Below the pieces are notes generated by a model that saw nothing but the letters and a program-made list of their open reading frames with translations, was not told the DNA's origin and ran no database searches. A program made the position numbers and the translations under genes. This document shows, in pieces, positions 21,301 through 33,218 of a stretch of DNA of 64,000 nt; position 1 is the first letter of the stretch, and each line of letters starts with the position of its first letter. Source of the DNA: Takakia lepidozioides (taxonomy: Eukaryota > Streptophyta > Takakiopsida > Takakiales > Takakiaceae); the NCBI GenBank assembly GCA_030704615.1, contig CM060734.1, positions 12,276,001 through 12,340,000 of the forward strand, given 5' to 3'.

Positions 21301-24300
21301 AGGTCATCCAAGATGTCCTCCCCCATGTCACAGACTGGAAACAAGTTCAGGGAAGTTTTCTGCCTAACTTCATTTTCATCAGACAATCTCATGGCAACAG
21401 ACATGGCTGAGGACACTACAGCCTCTAAGTCAGATTTATCCAGCAGGGTCAAGATTTGCGGATCCAGGTCCAGGTCCTTGAGGATCTCTTCTACTCTCTT
21501 CTGCCAGGACTTAGCCTGTTTGACAGGGCGGTCCTGTTTCCAAGATATAGAGTCGATTAATTTAGGATATCTGGTGTTGGGCATATGTTGCAGCTGACCC
21601 CACCATCTGACCTTGAATTCATCTCGTCGGGAGCTTAAGGACGGAATGCCAAACTCACCCCGAACAGCCACATTGGCTGTTTTGGAGCATGCTGACATAC
21701 ACTCCTTAAGCACCCCCACTTGAATGGATTCTAGAGACTTAGCCTGGTTGGAGTTATCAACCCATATAGCAGATCCGTACTCCAAGGCAGGTCTAATAAC
21801 GCGACAAAGCATGGTTTTCTTAACCTCAGAGTTGACCCCTCTGCAGTGGAAAAATTTAGTGAGCCCCAGAGCTTTGCCCTTGCCAGTTTGAACAACTTTC
21901 CGGATATGTGCATCCCAATTACAATTGGAGTAGAACTCAACGCCCAGGTAAGTGTAGGAAGGGAGGACCGGGATCTCTTGGCTACCCCACTGCCACTTAA
22001 GATCACTTCCTCCCTCTCCTCTGTCGTAGAATGCTACCACTGCACATTTGCTGACATTAGCCTCTAGCCCCCAAAGATCAAATTATCTCTTCGCGCAATC
22101 AATCAACTCCTGGAGATTGGTTGGAGTCTCCCCTATGCCTGCGAAGTCATCCGCAAACATAAGGGCTGGTATGGTGGTATCACCCACCCTTAACCCAAAT
22201 CCCTCACTTTCCACATCCTCGAGGAGTTGATTGATGAAAACATTGAAGAGCAGAGGGGAGAGATTGTACTCATAAGAGGTTGTTTGCCGTAGCCTTGTGG
22301 CCATTGACCCCGCGCCCAGTTTGAGCGGGAACAAAACGGACAGAACCTACCTCTGTCAGGGGCTGACGTTGGTAGTAAGACTTACCTTCATATATAGAAT
22401 TAATCCGGGTTTTCCAGATATCCTCTAGAAATTCCTTCACACAAGCATCAATCTGCTGTGTGTGATTTGCCCAAAAACTAGGCCTCAGGAGGGCCTGGGC
22501 TTTTGGCTCAGCCTCGAGACTTTCAAAGTTGGTAAACAGGGGTACAGGCACAATTCCCTTGATAGATTTGAAGAGAGCGTCTCTTTGGTGAGAGAACCCC
22601 GGACAGTGTATCAGAAAATGAATACTGTCTTCAGATTGCCCACACAACGGGCAATTGCACTCTCCCTTTCCTCTCTGCTTCTGTTTGCTGTTCAAAGGTA
22701 GGCTTCCTGCCCTGAGTTTAAATTTCAGTCTAGTGCCGAGAGTGGGTAGACCCTTGAGGTCATCCAAGATGTCCTCCCCCATGTCACAGACTGGAAACAA
22801 GTTCAGGGAAGTTTTCTGCCTAACTTCATTTTCATCAGACAATCTCATGGCAACAGACATGGCTGAGGACACTACAGCCTCTAAGTCAGAGGGGAGAGAG
22901 TACATTACCTAGAGAAATGAAATGGTACTTTATAACATCTGCAGGAAGTTCAAAGAGCTTATGGGACAAGGACCAAAAGTGAGAGACAACGATTCCATCA
23001 TGTCCATATGTGGGTGCAGCCAGAGATGTGCAGAAGAAATTTCATTTATCATTCCACAATGAAATAGAGAAATGAAATGTACTTTATAACGTCCCCGGGA
23101 AGCTCAAAGAACTTATGGAACAAGGAAGAAAGACACAAGAAAGAGAGAGGGGCCACAAACAAACAGCCCAAAAGCCACTAAAGCTCAAGGGATTGTCTAA
23201 GAGCCAATGCTTCAGCCAGGTAAGCTGCCAGGCATTTCTGATCCTTGTAATGGAGAAAGATTGGGCATCCCACAAAAGACAGTTAAATCTCCCACAGATC
23301 TCATTTTAGTATAAAGTGCAGTGAAAGAAGAAATGTTCTTCACTTTCAATCTCCCTGTAGTTCCCAGTGCAAGCAGGGGCATAGTCGATCTTCAGGTTGC
23401 AGATTTTCCCACCTACCAGCCTCTATCCTCAGGCTGTGCGAGCCCATCCTGACCTTCCCCAACTCCGCCTGACATGCAGTTCCATAAGTTCTCTTCTGAT
23501 GCATCTATTGCAGCCATGTTTGGACGCAATATCCACCCCCCCCCCATCTGTGGCAGCAATGGAGAGTCCATTGCACTCCAAAAAGTTTGACATCCAAGCA
23601 TACCAAGAATGCTGGAAACCATCTGTTTGGAGCCTGATAGATGTTGGGAGGGCCCCGGCTGTCAAACCTTTGGGTGAAGGGCTTGTAAGAAATATTGTAA
23701 GGCAGAAGACTGCCTTGGTTTGCAGTGGGACGCATGTAGATTCCGCACACAGAATTTGTGAACGTATTGTCCCTGTAGCTCCCAGCATTCCTTGGAGGAA
23801 AGACAATTGCAGTGGTTCTAGATTTTATTCCCACAAGGAAACTGGGACACCAGGTGGCCAGAACTCACAGCCATAAATGGTGGGCAGGGGTGACAACTGA
23901 ATCGAAGAGCCACTTTTTGGTGGGGGGGTGGCGCAGGTGTATTTGTTTGAACTTAGCCTGAAGACATATGGAGTCAGCCTTGCACTTCGTCAATCTATCC
24001 ACAGCAGTGGATGCAAACTGGAATTTGGGTGAGTGGATAACCAGCCCCAGGTATGGGAATGAGTTCACGACTTCAAGCTCTTGCTGGTTGAAGAGGAATC
24101 TAAGATACATACGCATGGCCATTGAAAACCATGATCTTAGCTTAGGTTGACCTGCAACCTGGAGAGGCCTAGAGAGAAAGAAAGAAGAGAGATGTTTCTT
24201 GTGTCTGCAAAAAGAAAAAATGGAAGCAAGGGAGAAAGGAACTAGACGTCCACAGGGGGCCCGAAAGGCTAATAAGAAAAAGTAGAACAAGAGTGAGAGA

Positions 24301-27300
24301 TACCTGGACATAGAAAAGCATAGGCCGATTTGGAACCGGCCAAGGGAAGTCAATCTGAGACTGGAGTCGGTCCGACATAGTGACCCCATTCTGCAGTGTT
24401 CCCTCATAAAAGCTATTTGAAGGGAATTCGGAGAGGCACGGATGCATACGGTATTGGACCTGCCAGTTAATGCATATTTATCAAGCTCATCACAATGATC
24501 CCAAATGGATACCAAACATTTGCAGCAAAACTGACACTAAAAGATGTACTGTACCATAACAGGACTCTCGGCCAGGGTAGAATAATGATCCTGCCTACCT
24601 GGAGACGAATGGGCTTCACACCAAGTAACACAAGGCGCTCAAACAGGGACTGGGCTAGGCCAGCACGTGCAGCCTTCTTGCACATAATAACTGGGCCTAG
24701 CTGGCAATGATCCCCCACCAAAACCACCTGCAACCACCCTCCATAATATTGTCTGAGCCTATGCACCAATCATATGTGGTACAACGCAGCTTTAGAATAA
24801 ATAAAAAACATTCAAATGAGCTGAAGGTCATGTACCTGCTTAGCCCCTAGCACTAATGGAATCAGACACTCTGGCTCTGTTGCTTGAGTCGACTCGTCAA
24901 TTAACACCTGCAAAGCAACAAGCAAATACAAAATTCACTTCTACACACACGTTAAGCAATTTTATGGTTCTACTGACATTCTATTGAAGCAAGTAACGAA
25001 ATAATAGACTTCTGAGAAACTTTCAGTGGGGGCTGACTTTACCTTCTATGCCTCCTTCAGGAAGGTGACTGGCAGCAACCAGAGCCACCCTAAATAGAAT
25101 CAGGGACCGAATACACTATATGACTCATGAATAAACATTAACACTTGGAAGTTTGGCACTGTTTACAGCTATAATCACTTCAGAACAAGTACTAAGCCTT
25201 TAGGTACTCTAGATCTGCCAAATACCTGATACTTCAGATCAATATAGGAATCCTTCATTACAGACAGAGAATAAGAGTCGCAACTGGCACACAGGGGTGT
25301 ACTTAGTCATGTGTAATTTCTACTCCCATCTCAAGAAATGAAACTACCTGACCTTCAGAGGATATCCAGATGCACATCTTGCATGATGCCAACACAAGCA
25401 TGCATGGAACCACAACTAGAACTTCAAAACAGTGGGCCACGTGCAAACCTGACGGAACCGGAAGTTGGCAAGTCGGGGGTCGCCTGCACCCACACATGTA
25501 CCACAGATCACATCTGCACTCTGAGCAATCTCCCTCTCCGTTGCCCTCTTCAAAGCCTTGTACTTTTTCTCATCAGCACTTGACAGCTCCCCTGGATGAA
25601 GGGCCCAGAAAAATGTCACAATGCCAGTAAGAAACTCATTTGGAGGACAATGTTGAAGAGCTCTTGAATGATTGATTGAGGGATATTTGAAGGATACTTG
25701 CAACGGCCATACAAGGCTGAAAGAGAGCTTGAGGAAAACAAAGCAAAAACATAAACACAGCACACCTCAGATGCATGCACGACAACTCTTTCAATACTTA
25801 CCTTGCTCATCTTTCAGAATCTGCAGCTTATGTAGCTCACTCTTATCTGTTGTGTCCAAATGTCTCACCTGTACCCAACATCCCACCACCATATAGTATT
25901 GTACTAACCTCAGTAAGAGTCTGAGCACTTAACATGCTGCATAAAATAGAATCACTTGTCATGGGCAACATCTTACTTCACTTCTAGTCAAACTGTAGTA
26001 AGCAAACATCTGCCAAAATGCGACCCCTACAAGCCCTACTCTTAGATGAAATGCCGTCACAAAACAATAATCAGTTGCAACCACTTGTGTGGCAGCTGAG
26101 CCCCAATCGAACTTATTCACAATCACAACCAAAACTTTCAAACACTGAGGCTAAAGAAAGAAAAAGCAGAGAAAACACACCTGATAGTGTAGAGTGAGAT
26201 GCTCCACTGGGGAGCTTACTGCCTCTCTTGACTTTGCACAGAGTCTCACCACCTGAAACAGCAAAATTTATCAAATCCCCACTTTAGATTTGAAGGTACT
26301 GGATGGATGGTGTTTTTCTGGCAGATCTCTGTAAGCAAGCCTTCTAGAGCTTGCAACTCCAGCAGTTCCAATACCTAAGTAGTAAGGTCCAAAATGTTAT
26401 GCATTTGTAGTGCCACAACTTGCTTTGGCTTAACCTGTTGGCCAGGTTAGGCAGATGAACATGGGTAGGAAGTTCACCTTAAGACCAGTTGCACTGATCT
26501 TCTCTGCCAGTTGGTCCACCGCCACATTGCTCGGTGCGCACACCAAAACCTATTGATCAGTAGCATAATCAGCTCCAAAGCAAGGCAAAAGAGGGAAGAC
26601 AGAGGTGCATAACAAGAGGTGTGGCAAATTGCTGCTGTCAATCACACCCCACACATAAGAAATCCCTCCTAACACGAAAAAAAAAACAAAAAGATGTAAA
26701 CTACCATCCAGATAGCCAACGAAGGGCGAAATCATATAGGACTTGTGAAGCAAGGACAAACACAGGGGCCAAGACAAATTACATAGGAAAACCACGTATT
26801 CAACAAAAATAAATACATGGGACAAGTACCAAAATATAGCAGACTTTTTGCAGAATTACCTGACCCTGGCCCTGTTTTGCCAGATGATACACAATAGCTG
26901 CTGAAGTCACTGTTTTCCCCGTTCCTGGGGGACCTTGAATTAGGCTCACTGGCTTTTGCAGCACACTCTTGACAGCAAACACCTGCACAAAGGTCAGGTG
27001 GACACAGCCAAAAGATCAGCCACGTCAAGGAACAGGTCCTATTGCTTATCACAACATCAAGAAAGTCATGGGAAATTTCTTCATATGGCTGGTTCTATCA
27101 AATTGCTTCCAGGCTTCAGTGAAGTAAGGCATAGGTGGCATCACTTTTCAGAGCTGATGGATATTAACAACACCTATCTCATGCACAACTACCAAAGGGA
27201 AACCCTGTGTCAAGGTATACTTTATGGTAGAAAGTAATCCATTAGAACCAAGCCACGAACCAGCAAACAAATGTTGGCTGCACATAATATGAGAGTTTCA

Positions 27301-30300
27301 AGGGATTCCAGTTACCTTGAAATCATGACTCTTGTCAGCCTAAGCAATATTTCAACATCAACAGATCCGGCAAAGCTTGTGGAGAGAATCATGGCATGCA
27401 AACAGAGACATTCTGGGCGTAAGCCAAGAACAGACCCAGTTACATAGCAAGTATAAAGCAGGAATTACCTGTGAAGCATTCAGTTCAGGCAGGCCTGGAG
27501 CTCCAAAGCGACGAGGGAGCGTATTGCGGACAGTTTGCAATTCGACTTCATGCCCTAACAAATGGTGGTAAATATACCTGCAGGACTTTAGGTGATTAGA
27601 AGAAAACTACTCAGGATCGGTGCAAATCTGCAAAGCATAGACAAGCAATAATCATGATCCAGAGACAGCACACAGATTTTTGTATTACAGGTCGCAGAGA
27701 AATGAGAGGGGAGGCAACTGGAACATATAAGGAGGCGGAGGGAATCAACAGCGACTATTGGGGGATCTAAAAGGAGGGTGCTACAGAGGTACGTGATAAA
27801 TGCTTGGGGTACTCAGAATCAAGGTTCTTACCCACTAACACTGGTCTCATCAACAGCAAAGTTCTTCATAGTTCCCTGCATCCGGTCAAAGCTGGTACTT
27901 TTCCATACAAAATCGACGCTGAAATTGTGGTTTGCATCAATGGGGACCCCCTGCAGTGGTTGAACAAAGAGACAAGTCAGATTACAGGCTGTAGTGCCTC
28001 AAGTTTTTGCTGTTTTGCCACGAGGTTACCAACTTTCCAAGACAAATTTCAGGTCAGCCGCTTATTTGAAAATTCGGAAGTACATTCTAAAAGGACACCC
28101 TGACAAAAGCCCATGGGTCTTCCACAGTTCTTGTGAGATGAAAAAAGTAAAGTTTTACACATTGCCTTCATGCTGTACAACGCTGATAACTATGCCTGCC
28201 ATACTCTTCTATGGCCCTTACAAAACAGTCCCAACAGCCTTCAGGCAGCACAGCAAAAGAGGCAAGTAACAAAACTTCATAGATTTCTGACTATACAAAA
28301 ACTAGCCGAAACCCAAATTGTTAGATTCCACCCCCTCTCTGATAAACAACACTTCCAGGTGCTTCATTATAAAGCCTTGCCTACTGTGTATCGCACAGAC
28401 TTCCACTAAGTTGACGATGATCCCAAGTTTAAATGATCAACAGAGTTCATAAACAGACATCAATTTACAGGACACACCTGGCTAGCTCGCAGTTCCAGAG
28501 CCACCTCCTCTTGCGCTGTTAGCTTAATCTGCGATCCACACAAAATCAATGACAGCAGTATCAGCCCCCTATTTGACTCACATTTGGAAAAGGATATACA
28601 GCTAGTTGCCCTCTCCCTTTCTCACACCAACCCTAAGCAAATCTGCATGTGGAAAGTACATCTTTGACATGCAAATAAAATACTACCACGAGGAAGCTGC
28701 AAACAGGAATACCCTTCAGAATAGTGACGCTTTAACATACATACCAAGAGCACCATGTCACATTTGGTAACCAGTTCAGCCCATAAAAATACGTTTTTTA
28801 AGAAACAGAAAACAAACATGACACCAGATCCCATACCACATGGCCAACGGACTGCCATCCTGAATGGGCACCATCCCCGGCATAGCGCAACCGCAATTCA
28901 TCTCCAGGAACTAACCGTAACTCATTGTCTTCCTGCACCATCACAAACAAGAGAACTAAGCCATGCCATGAACTGAACTCAACATTTCGACATGGACGAA
29001 CACAAATACGATAGTAGATTTTGAGGATGGAAGTAGAAAAAAAGGAATAGATTGTAGGAAGCCAACAGGCTTATGTGAGTGAAGAATGAAAGAAACTTTG
29101 AAATGGCGACAAGGGTCTGTGACTGCCATGGGAGAAATAAAAAGAAAGATAAAAGGGACCATTGTAAAATCCACAGAAAGCTCTGAGAGCTTGCAACCGA
29201 ACCTATGGACAAAGCACAAGTCTAAAGTAGGGCTTCTATCCTATGGCTCCTCTCCCCAAAAGGAAGGTTAGGATTACTCGAAGCTCCTGACAGGTTAGGC
29301 CTCTTTACTTGCATTTGTGGAAGGCTTTGGCTATTTTTAGAAAAATGATCTGGGGTTTCACCACTTTCCTGTTAAACCAGGGGAAGGAAAATAGATGGAC
29401 ACCGGGGAGGAGGAAGGACAGAGAAAGATATGTTTGCCCTTAACCATCCAGGATCATTGCTAACCTTGGGAAAGACAAAATAAGCAACACGCTTCTTGTT
29501 GAGCCCAACATCCCAACGCACAGTGATGTTATCCTTACTCTGACTCTCTTTCATCATCTGCAGGAGGCCCAGCACAACAATTGGAAAACACCAAGAACAC
29601 ACAGGTTGCACAATGAGCAATCACCAAACTGAAGTACCTACAAAAGTCTGTTTGGACTGATGATACACTCAAAACTCCTGGCATAGAACTCAATAGCCAT
29701 CACCAGGAGAATTAGAGTTGTTCTCAGTAAAGTGCTGACCTGGATGAAAAATCACACCAAAACGAAATAGTATGTTAAAAGAACATAGCAACATTTAACT
29801 CTACACTGCATTAGAGAAAGCACAAGCAAACAAGCTGAAGGAATCTTTGTTGCTCTTTTGTGGAGCGTACATCACATTACCTTATCATAATCAGCCTCCA
29901 GCTTTACCAGTGGTCCAAACACATTTTGATACTGCCAAATAGAGTGACAGAGATAAGAAAATTATCAAACAGAATTGCAACTCACTACAGATTACGGAGA
30001 GAGAAACAAAAAACAAATGAGAGCTGCTCCTCAAGACAGACTCCCGCTTTCTCTTTTTTGGTCAATAAAGGACACTCCAGGACAGATTAACCAGAGTTTC
30101 AACCCTCTCTCTTGTCACTCTCTGGTAAGTGCAAACCGAACTACCAGCTCCAGTGAAATGGAGTTCCAAGTAACCAGGCTACGGAAAGAAGTGGACAGTG
30201 TACATCCCTCTTCCTACATCCCTGCCTCCACTTAGATATTATCTTCACCAGTTCATGCATATTATTGAAAGCGTAATCTCTCCTTACATTTTTACCATCA

Positions 30301-32214
30301 ATCAGTAGCATTGGCTCTTACAATGGAAGAACAGCAATGAACAGAACGATTTTCACAAAATAAGTACGAGCCTGCAAAAGATGAACTATGTCAACATCCA
30401 ATATCCCCACCTGGTAAGCATCTTGATACTTAAGAGCCACAGGTTGTGGTTCATCATCCACACCAGGCTTTTCAAGATCCTCCAATGTTGCATCCGGGTT
30501 GGACTTCCAGAGCTCCTCCACCTTATTTATTTGCTGGGCACTGATTTGACGTGCCCTGAGCTGCTCCTGCTCCGATGGAACCTGCCCACAAGCAAGCCAT
30601 CCGAGCGCATGGAGGAGTCCAAGACAAATCCCTGTGAATGATGGTAGCGAAAGCTGCTGGGGCAGAGTGGCCTTACCATACCAACTGCGCCAAAGAGGCT
30701 CCAACAGGGCAGAGTGACTCAAATATGTGACAAGGCCTTGATTTCATGTACAATGACACCCTGGCCAAGGGATTTGAAAGGAAAGGCATGAGTAGCCCAA
30801 ACACCACCTAGGATTGCCAGAAGTAAACGCAATTGCGAACTTCAGGTTTACACTTTAGCAGCTACCAAGCAACTGTGGCCCTACAGCCGTTTGCCTGAGC
30901 CATTCAATCTACGCCAGAGCCACATGTCCATTCATAACAGTTTAAACAATCCCATACCATTTTGAGAACCCGAGAAAAGACTTTGACAAACTCACCTTAA
31001 CCAGCCATGACAAGAAACAGCGGTCATCGATAAGAGGTAGCCATTGGCTTAGATCCCAATTCATGTCTTTCAAGCCATTCACACTCAAGCATGGCTCTCG
31101 GCACAAGAGTACCACCAAACTTTCCGATTTCGCAGGAATAAAACCCAACAAAAATACGTTCCGACAGCCACAATTGTAGCATTCCAAAATTGTCTCTCCC
31201 AGAGGACTATCTTTATGTAGGCAGACCTCCTTATGTTTTGCCCGAACCTGTGATCAAGACACTAAAGGTTAGGGATTGTCTCTCTTTCTACTCAGCAAGA
31301 AAGATGCTAAAAAACCAGCCTTCGCACAGCAAGCAACTGCAGATGAATATAAGTTTCTGGCTGGATGCTTCCAATCTTCCGCTCAAATAAATCTACATAC
31401 CAAAAACCCTAGCTACTGCCATAGATCATTGCGTCAAGCAGTACACATTTGCAACATTCCTTCGCTTATCCAATTTTAGAGAATTTGGGAAGTTCGCTCA
31501 GGATGAGGTCCACACTCACAATCATGATCAACAAACAAGCAAACAAAGTTGGAGGCTCATAAGAGATACGTTCAACGCATGCCCCAACCCTTAACTGTCG
31601 TGCAAAGTACAGCAAGAGAGTCATGTTTGGTTGAGGCAGGGGCTCCAAGCTTTTCACCCCCTCAACCCTAAAACGTAGGGAGAAGAACGAATGCACCACA
31701 GCAACCAGAAGCATACCAAATGATTGACGATATGAGAGCCGGATGTATTTCCACGGGAATTGCAGAACCATTTCCGACATGAGGGCACGTTGCAGCGGAC
31801 TATGCACGCCGGGTTATGTATGCCACAATATTTGCATGCGTGCTCAGGAAGGTCTCGTTTGGAGTAGTCATGACTGTCGTCGTCTCCTGTATCCTCAAAA
31901 CTGAGATCGCCTATACCTGCTGCCAACGCACCGAGAGCCTGACTGATTAATTTTGCATCGCTAGCTACGTCCACGGCTGCAACCATCTCCGCGGATCCAA
32001 TAACCAAGTCATTCGCATCTGGCGCGGAGATAGACGTTGAGAGATGGGAGGTATCAGTCCACACGGAAGGCCGAGCTGGATGGCTAAGTTCTGTAAACTC
32101 CGGGTAATCGAAGTCATCTCCTTGAGTGTTGAATTCCAGAAAAGTGTAGGCATCTCCGTGTTGCTGCGTCGCCACTGAGTACACATCGTGTACCACAGCC
32201 GCTTGTGTGGCCAT
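15212..32214 (-). CDS. UPF1: UPF1/RENT1 RNA helicase, nonsense-mediated decay (29 exons)
   Basis: ATP-dependent 5'-3' RNA helicase that triggers nonsense-mediated decay in the cytoplasm. The exons join in frame to 1,271 residues, close to the roughly 1,250 of plant UPF1, with no stop. Exons (plus-strand coordinates, in transcript order): 32214-31717, 31247-30996, 30581-30411, 29931-29881, 29557-29465, 28932-28837, 28528-28478, 27950-27832, 27577-27469, 26982-26860, 26549-26478, 26252-26181, 25868-25802, 25591-25449, 24907-24836, 24727-24599, 24459-24304, 20336-20223, 19840-19742, 19516-19439, 19035-18901, 18798-18724, 18326-18169, 17683-17308, 16984-16922, 16729-16658, 16067-15936, 15822-15706, 15334-15212. 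All introns are GT-AG. The start ATG gives the plant-type N terminus with [10 protein letters not shown]. The weakest junction is the donor of exon 23, chosen because only it keeps the frame. Intron 17 carries LINE insertions. Confidence 0.96.
20794..20807. repeat. LINE target-site duplication, left
   Basis: acattacctagaga occurs here and exactly again at 22,902-22,915, flanking the LINE insertion. Fourteen bases is a typical length for target-primed reverse transcription. Confidence 0.88.
20803..21434 (-). repeat. Direct repeat of LINE 3' end, copy A
   Basis: 632 bp matching 22,259-22,890 with only a handful of differences (for example cgttg/ggttg near 20,822 and ccatataaag/tcatatatag near 20,930). 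That is above 98% identity by eye. Confidence 0.93.
20814..22334 (-). pseudogene. LINE reverse transcriptase, C-terminal part
   Basis: One frame runs from about 22,262 to 20,814, broken only by TAA at 22,083-22,085. It contains RT palm motifs ([18 protein letters not shown]), the thumb and connection ([25 protein letters not shown]) and a Cys/His knuckle. There is no endonuclease and no first half of RT, so it is a 5'-truncated, inactive copy. Confidence 0.88.
22259..22890 (-). repeat. Direct repeat of LINE 3' end, copy B
   Basis: Near-identical partner of 20,803-21,434. On the - strand its start joins CCCCTCTG to ACTTAGAGG. Copy A reads AAATCTG-ACTTAGAGG there, so the join falls at a shared TCTG. 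Confidence 0.93.
22270..22905 (-). pseudogene. LINE C-terminal ORF fragment, copy B
   Basis: 211 open codons with nearly the same sequence as the last part of the 408-codon frame, including [15 protein letters not shown]. Its first few codons come from the novel junction and flanking DNA. It is not a gene in itself. Confidence 0.85.
22916..24170 (-). pseudogene. Older LINE relic in UPF1 intron 17
   Basis: On the - strand, broken frames give RT-like sequence: [18 protein letters not shown], then [17 protein letters not shown] (the SF-x-YLG motif after the RT palm), then [19 protein letters not shown]. Further frames ([15 protein letters not shown]) lead to the 3' repeats. There are many stops and frame changes. 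The 3' part resembles 51,241-51,345 and 63,146-63,260 (+ strand). It is a different and older family from the element at 20.8-22.9 kb. Confidence 0.75.
24836..29931 (-). other. UPF1: UPF1 exons 4-15: domain 1B and RecA1 helicase core
   Basis: Exons 4-9 encode the stalk and 1B beta-barrel ([59 protein letters not shown]). Exon 10 has Walker A, GPPGTGKT, at residues 497-504. Exon 11 has motif Ia ([13 protein letters not shown]). Exons 13-14 encode the 1C helices and the segment ending RLANFRFRQ. Exon 15 has Walker B as DEST (643-646), the variant typical of SF1 UPF1-like helicases. Exons 4 and 7 are only 51 bp each. Confidence 0.95.
29000..29270 (-). repeat. LINE 3'-end fragment in UPF1 intron 5
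   Basis: Contains ccacagaaagctctgagagcttg..acc-tatgg-acaaag, related to the intron 17 units and to 63,530-63,640. On the - strand both translate to KL(S/F)EL(S/F)VDF-type sequence. A short, degenerate transposon remnant. Confidence 0.5.
30411..32214 (-). other. UPF1: UPF1 exons 1-3: acidic N terminus and CH zinc domain
   Basis: Exon 1 encodes the acidic plant N terminus and starts the Cys/His-rich domain at about residue 124 ([31 protein letters not shown]). Exon 2 continues it ([29 protein letters not shown]). The Cys and His residues that hold three zinc ions in the family are present. This domain binds UPF2, which relieves its inhibition of the helicase. Exon 3 supplies the conserved linker ([17 protein letters not shown]). 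Confidence 0.95.
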
Positions 32215-32679
32215 CGAAAAGAATTTACTCCGTCACACTGGATATGGAATCCAAGACATGTGGCGATGACAATATAGCATATGGCACACACCGAGATTCC
32301 TAGGCGCTCCAACACACTGACATACAGAACAACGGGGAGAGAGACGAGGGTTTTGGTTCCCCTTAGGGCACCGCCCCACCTTTGGCGATTGCTACAATAG
32401 CCACGCATTGCTACCAATAATAACCCGTATCAAAACCAAGTGTTATCTAAGGCTCATGAATCTACGAAAGATGACCATAATTTCTCAATTTCTATTCACT
32501 ACAAGCTAGGTAGTAAAGTAAAAATAACTATTAGATAAAAGATAAAGATAAAGATAAAGATTCTTTAACGTCCAGTGAATTTACAAAGCCTACTGCTCAA
32601 CACAGAGGCCATCGAGGGCCCAATGGACGGTCTGAAGGCATATATTAGAGAGCGAGTCAACAAATAACAGATGGGGATG
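32215..32679 (-). promoter_or_regulatory. UPF1 5' leader and upstream region
   Basis: Directly upstream of the UPF1 ATG on the - strand. No reading frame is seen. The leader probably lies in 32,215-32,420, but no TATA box or intron in it can be placed with confidence. The region ends where a transposon repeat (32,680) begins, so the intergenic promoter space is under 500 bp. Confidence 0.4.
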
Positions 32680-32806
32680 TTTCGAGAAACAAGGATAGGA
32701 GAGAGGGGTCAATGGCCAGAAGGCTACGGCCCCGGATACAACAAAGACGAAAATGGATTTGGAAAACTAGGAAGTTCTGGCACCGAGCTGTTTTCTGAAT
32801 TTACAG
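32680..32806 (+). repeat. Dispersed repeat C, copy 1
   Basis: About 127 bp nearly identical to 53,870-53,996 (ttcgagaaacaaggatag..agaggggtcaatgg .. aaatggatttggaaaactagg). It ends 10 bp before the SET-like reading frame. It links the 32.7 kb relic to the one at 53-54 kb. Confidence 0.88.
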
Positions 32807-32816
32807 GGACCCTAGT

Positions 32817-33218
32817 ATGGGTCGCGGACTTTTTTTTTTAATGGAGGATGTAATTTTGGGTCCAAGAGAGGATTTTGTAGTTTTGTTCCCCTATTTTGGG
32901 CCGAGGTACACCCATCGGGAGTGGCAATTATTGCAGACACACGGCCCAGGGTCCTTGATCCGTCCTTACATCCTTCTTGTGAACGATAATGATGTAAGGG
33001 CGAGAAAATTGGGCCACGGTGCCCGTATTTATTGTGATAGAAACCCCGATGTGTACGGCAATGTGACTGGGCTCATCAATAGTTCAGTTACCTTACCGCC
33101 AGGCCACACTGCCAACGTGTTTTGGGATGAGCGCCATGACGGGGATTGTAGATTGCACCCTTACATCAATAATTTTGTGATGAAATGTGCGAGGAGGACC
33201 ATTCGGGCTGGAGTATGA
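32817..33218 (+). CDS. SET-domain-like reading frame
   Basis: 133 codons. The start (GRGLFFLMEDVILGPREDF) resembles the GxG opening of SET domains. A later segment (GLINSSVTLPPGHTANVFW) sits where SET proteins have the N-H-S-C pocket, and TIRAG where they have I-x-A-G-E-E-L. The usual Asn-His and the final D-Y are not present, so methyltransferase activity is doubtful. It lies between repeat C and a CACTA transposase fragment in the same direction, so it is probably transposon-borne or captured. SET membership is a pattern judgement, not proven. Confidence 0.42.
   Translation: MGRGLFFLMEDVILGPREDFVVLFPYFGPRYTHREWQLLQTHGPGSLIRPYILLVNDNDVRARKLGHGARIYCDRNPDVYGNVTGLINSSVTLPPGHTANVFWDERHDGDCRLHPYINNFVMKCARRTIRAGV

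Larger units (their letters stand above)
20808..22901 (-). mobile_element. 5'-truncated, internally tandem non-LTR retrotransposon (LINE)
   Basis: Read on the - strand, the insertion starts with a carboxy-terminal LINE fragment (22,890-22,263). This joins head-to-tail to a longer copy that begins inside the reverse transcriptase ([15 protein letters not shown]) and runs to the same 3' end. The RT catalytic motif is FADD ([13 protein letters not shown]). One in-frame TAA (22,083-22,085) separates it from the 408-codon remainder. The carboxy terminus has a zinc-knuckle-like [19 protein letters not shown]. There is no poly-A tail; both copies end at TATGAGTACAAT-type sequence. The 14-bp target duplication shows that both parts entered, or formed, as one insertion. 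Confidence 0.9.
20520..23110 (-). repeat. Degenerate ~170-bp units in intron 17, interrupted by the LINE
   Basis: Units contain gaccaaaagt..gagac, ttcatcatgtccata, cccagccag, gaaatgaaatgg..ctttataa and agctc(a/t)aagagcttatgg-acaag. Copies start near 20,517, 20,691 and 22,968, with a partial one near 23,070. The LINE at 20,808-22,901 splits the second. Related sequence is at 29,100-29,220 and 63,530-63,640, so these are probably repeated 3' ends of an older LINE family. Confidence 0.72.
20337..24303 (-). other. UPF1 intron 17, expanded by LINE insertions
   Basis: 3,967 bp, against 100-600 bp for every other intron of the gene. It contains degenerate units of about 170 bp (20,520-20,807 and 22,916-23,110), a younger LINE insertion at 20,808-22,901, and an older LINE relic at about 22,916-24,170. 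All LINE reading frames run on the - strand, in the sense direction of UPF1. Confidence 0.9.
18724..24727 (-). other. UPF1: UPF1 exons 16-22: RecA2 helicase core
   Basis: Exon 16 carries motif III ([10 protein letters not shown]). Exon 17 has motif IV (QYRMHP, about residues 708-713) and [10 protein letters not shown]. Exons 18-19 have the [10 protein letters not shown] and GVITPYEGQ segments. Exon 20 has motif V ([10 protein letters not shown]). Exon 21 has motif VI with the arginine finger ([11 protein letters not shown], 864-874). Exon 22 closes the core ([20 protein letters not shown]). Every catalytic motif is intact, so the protein should be an active ATPase and helicase. Confidence 0.95.
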
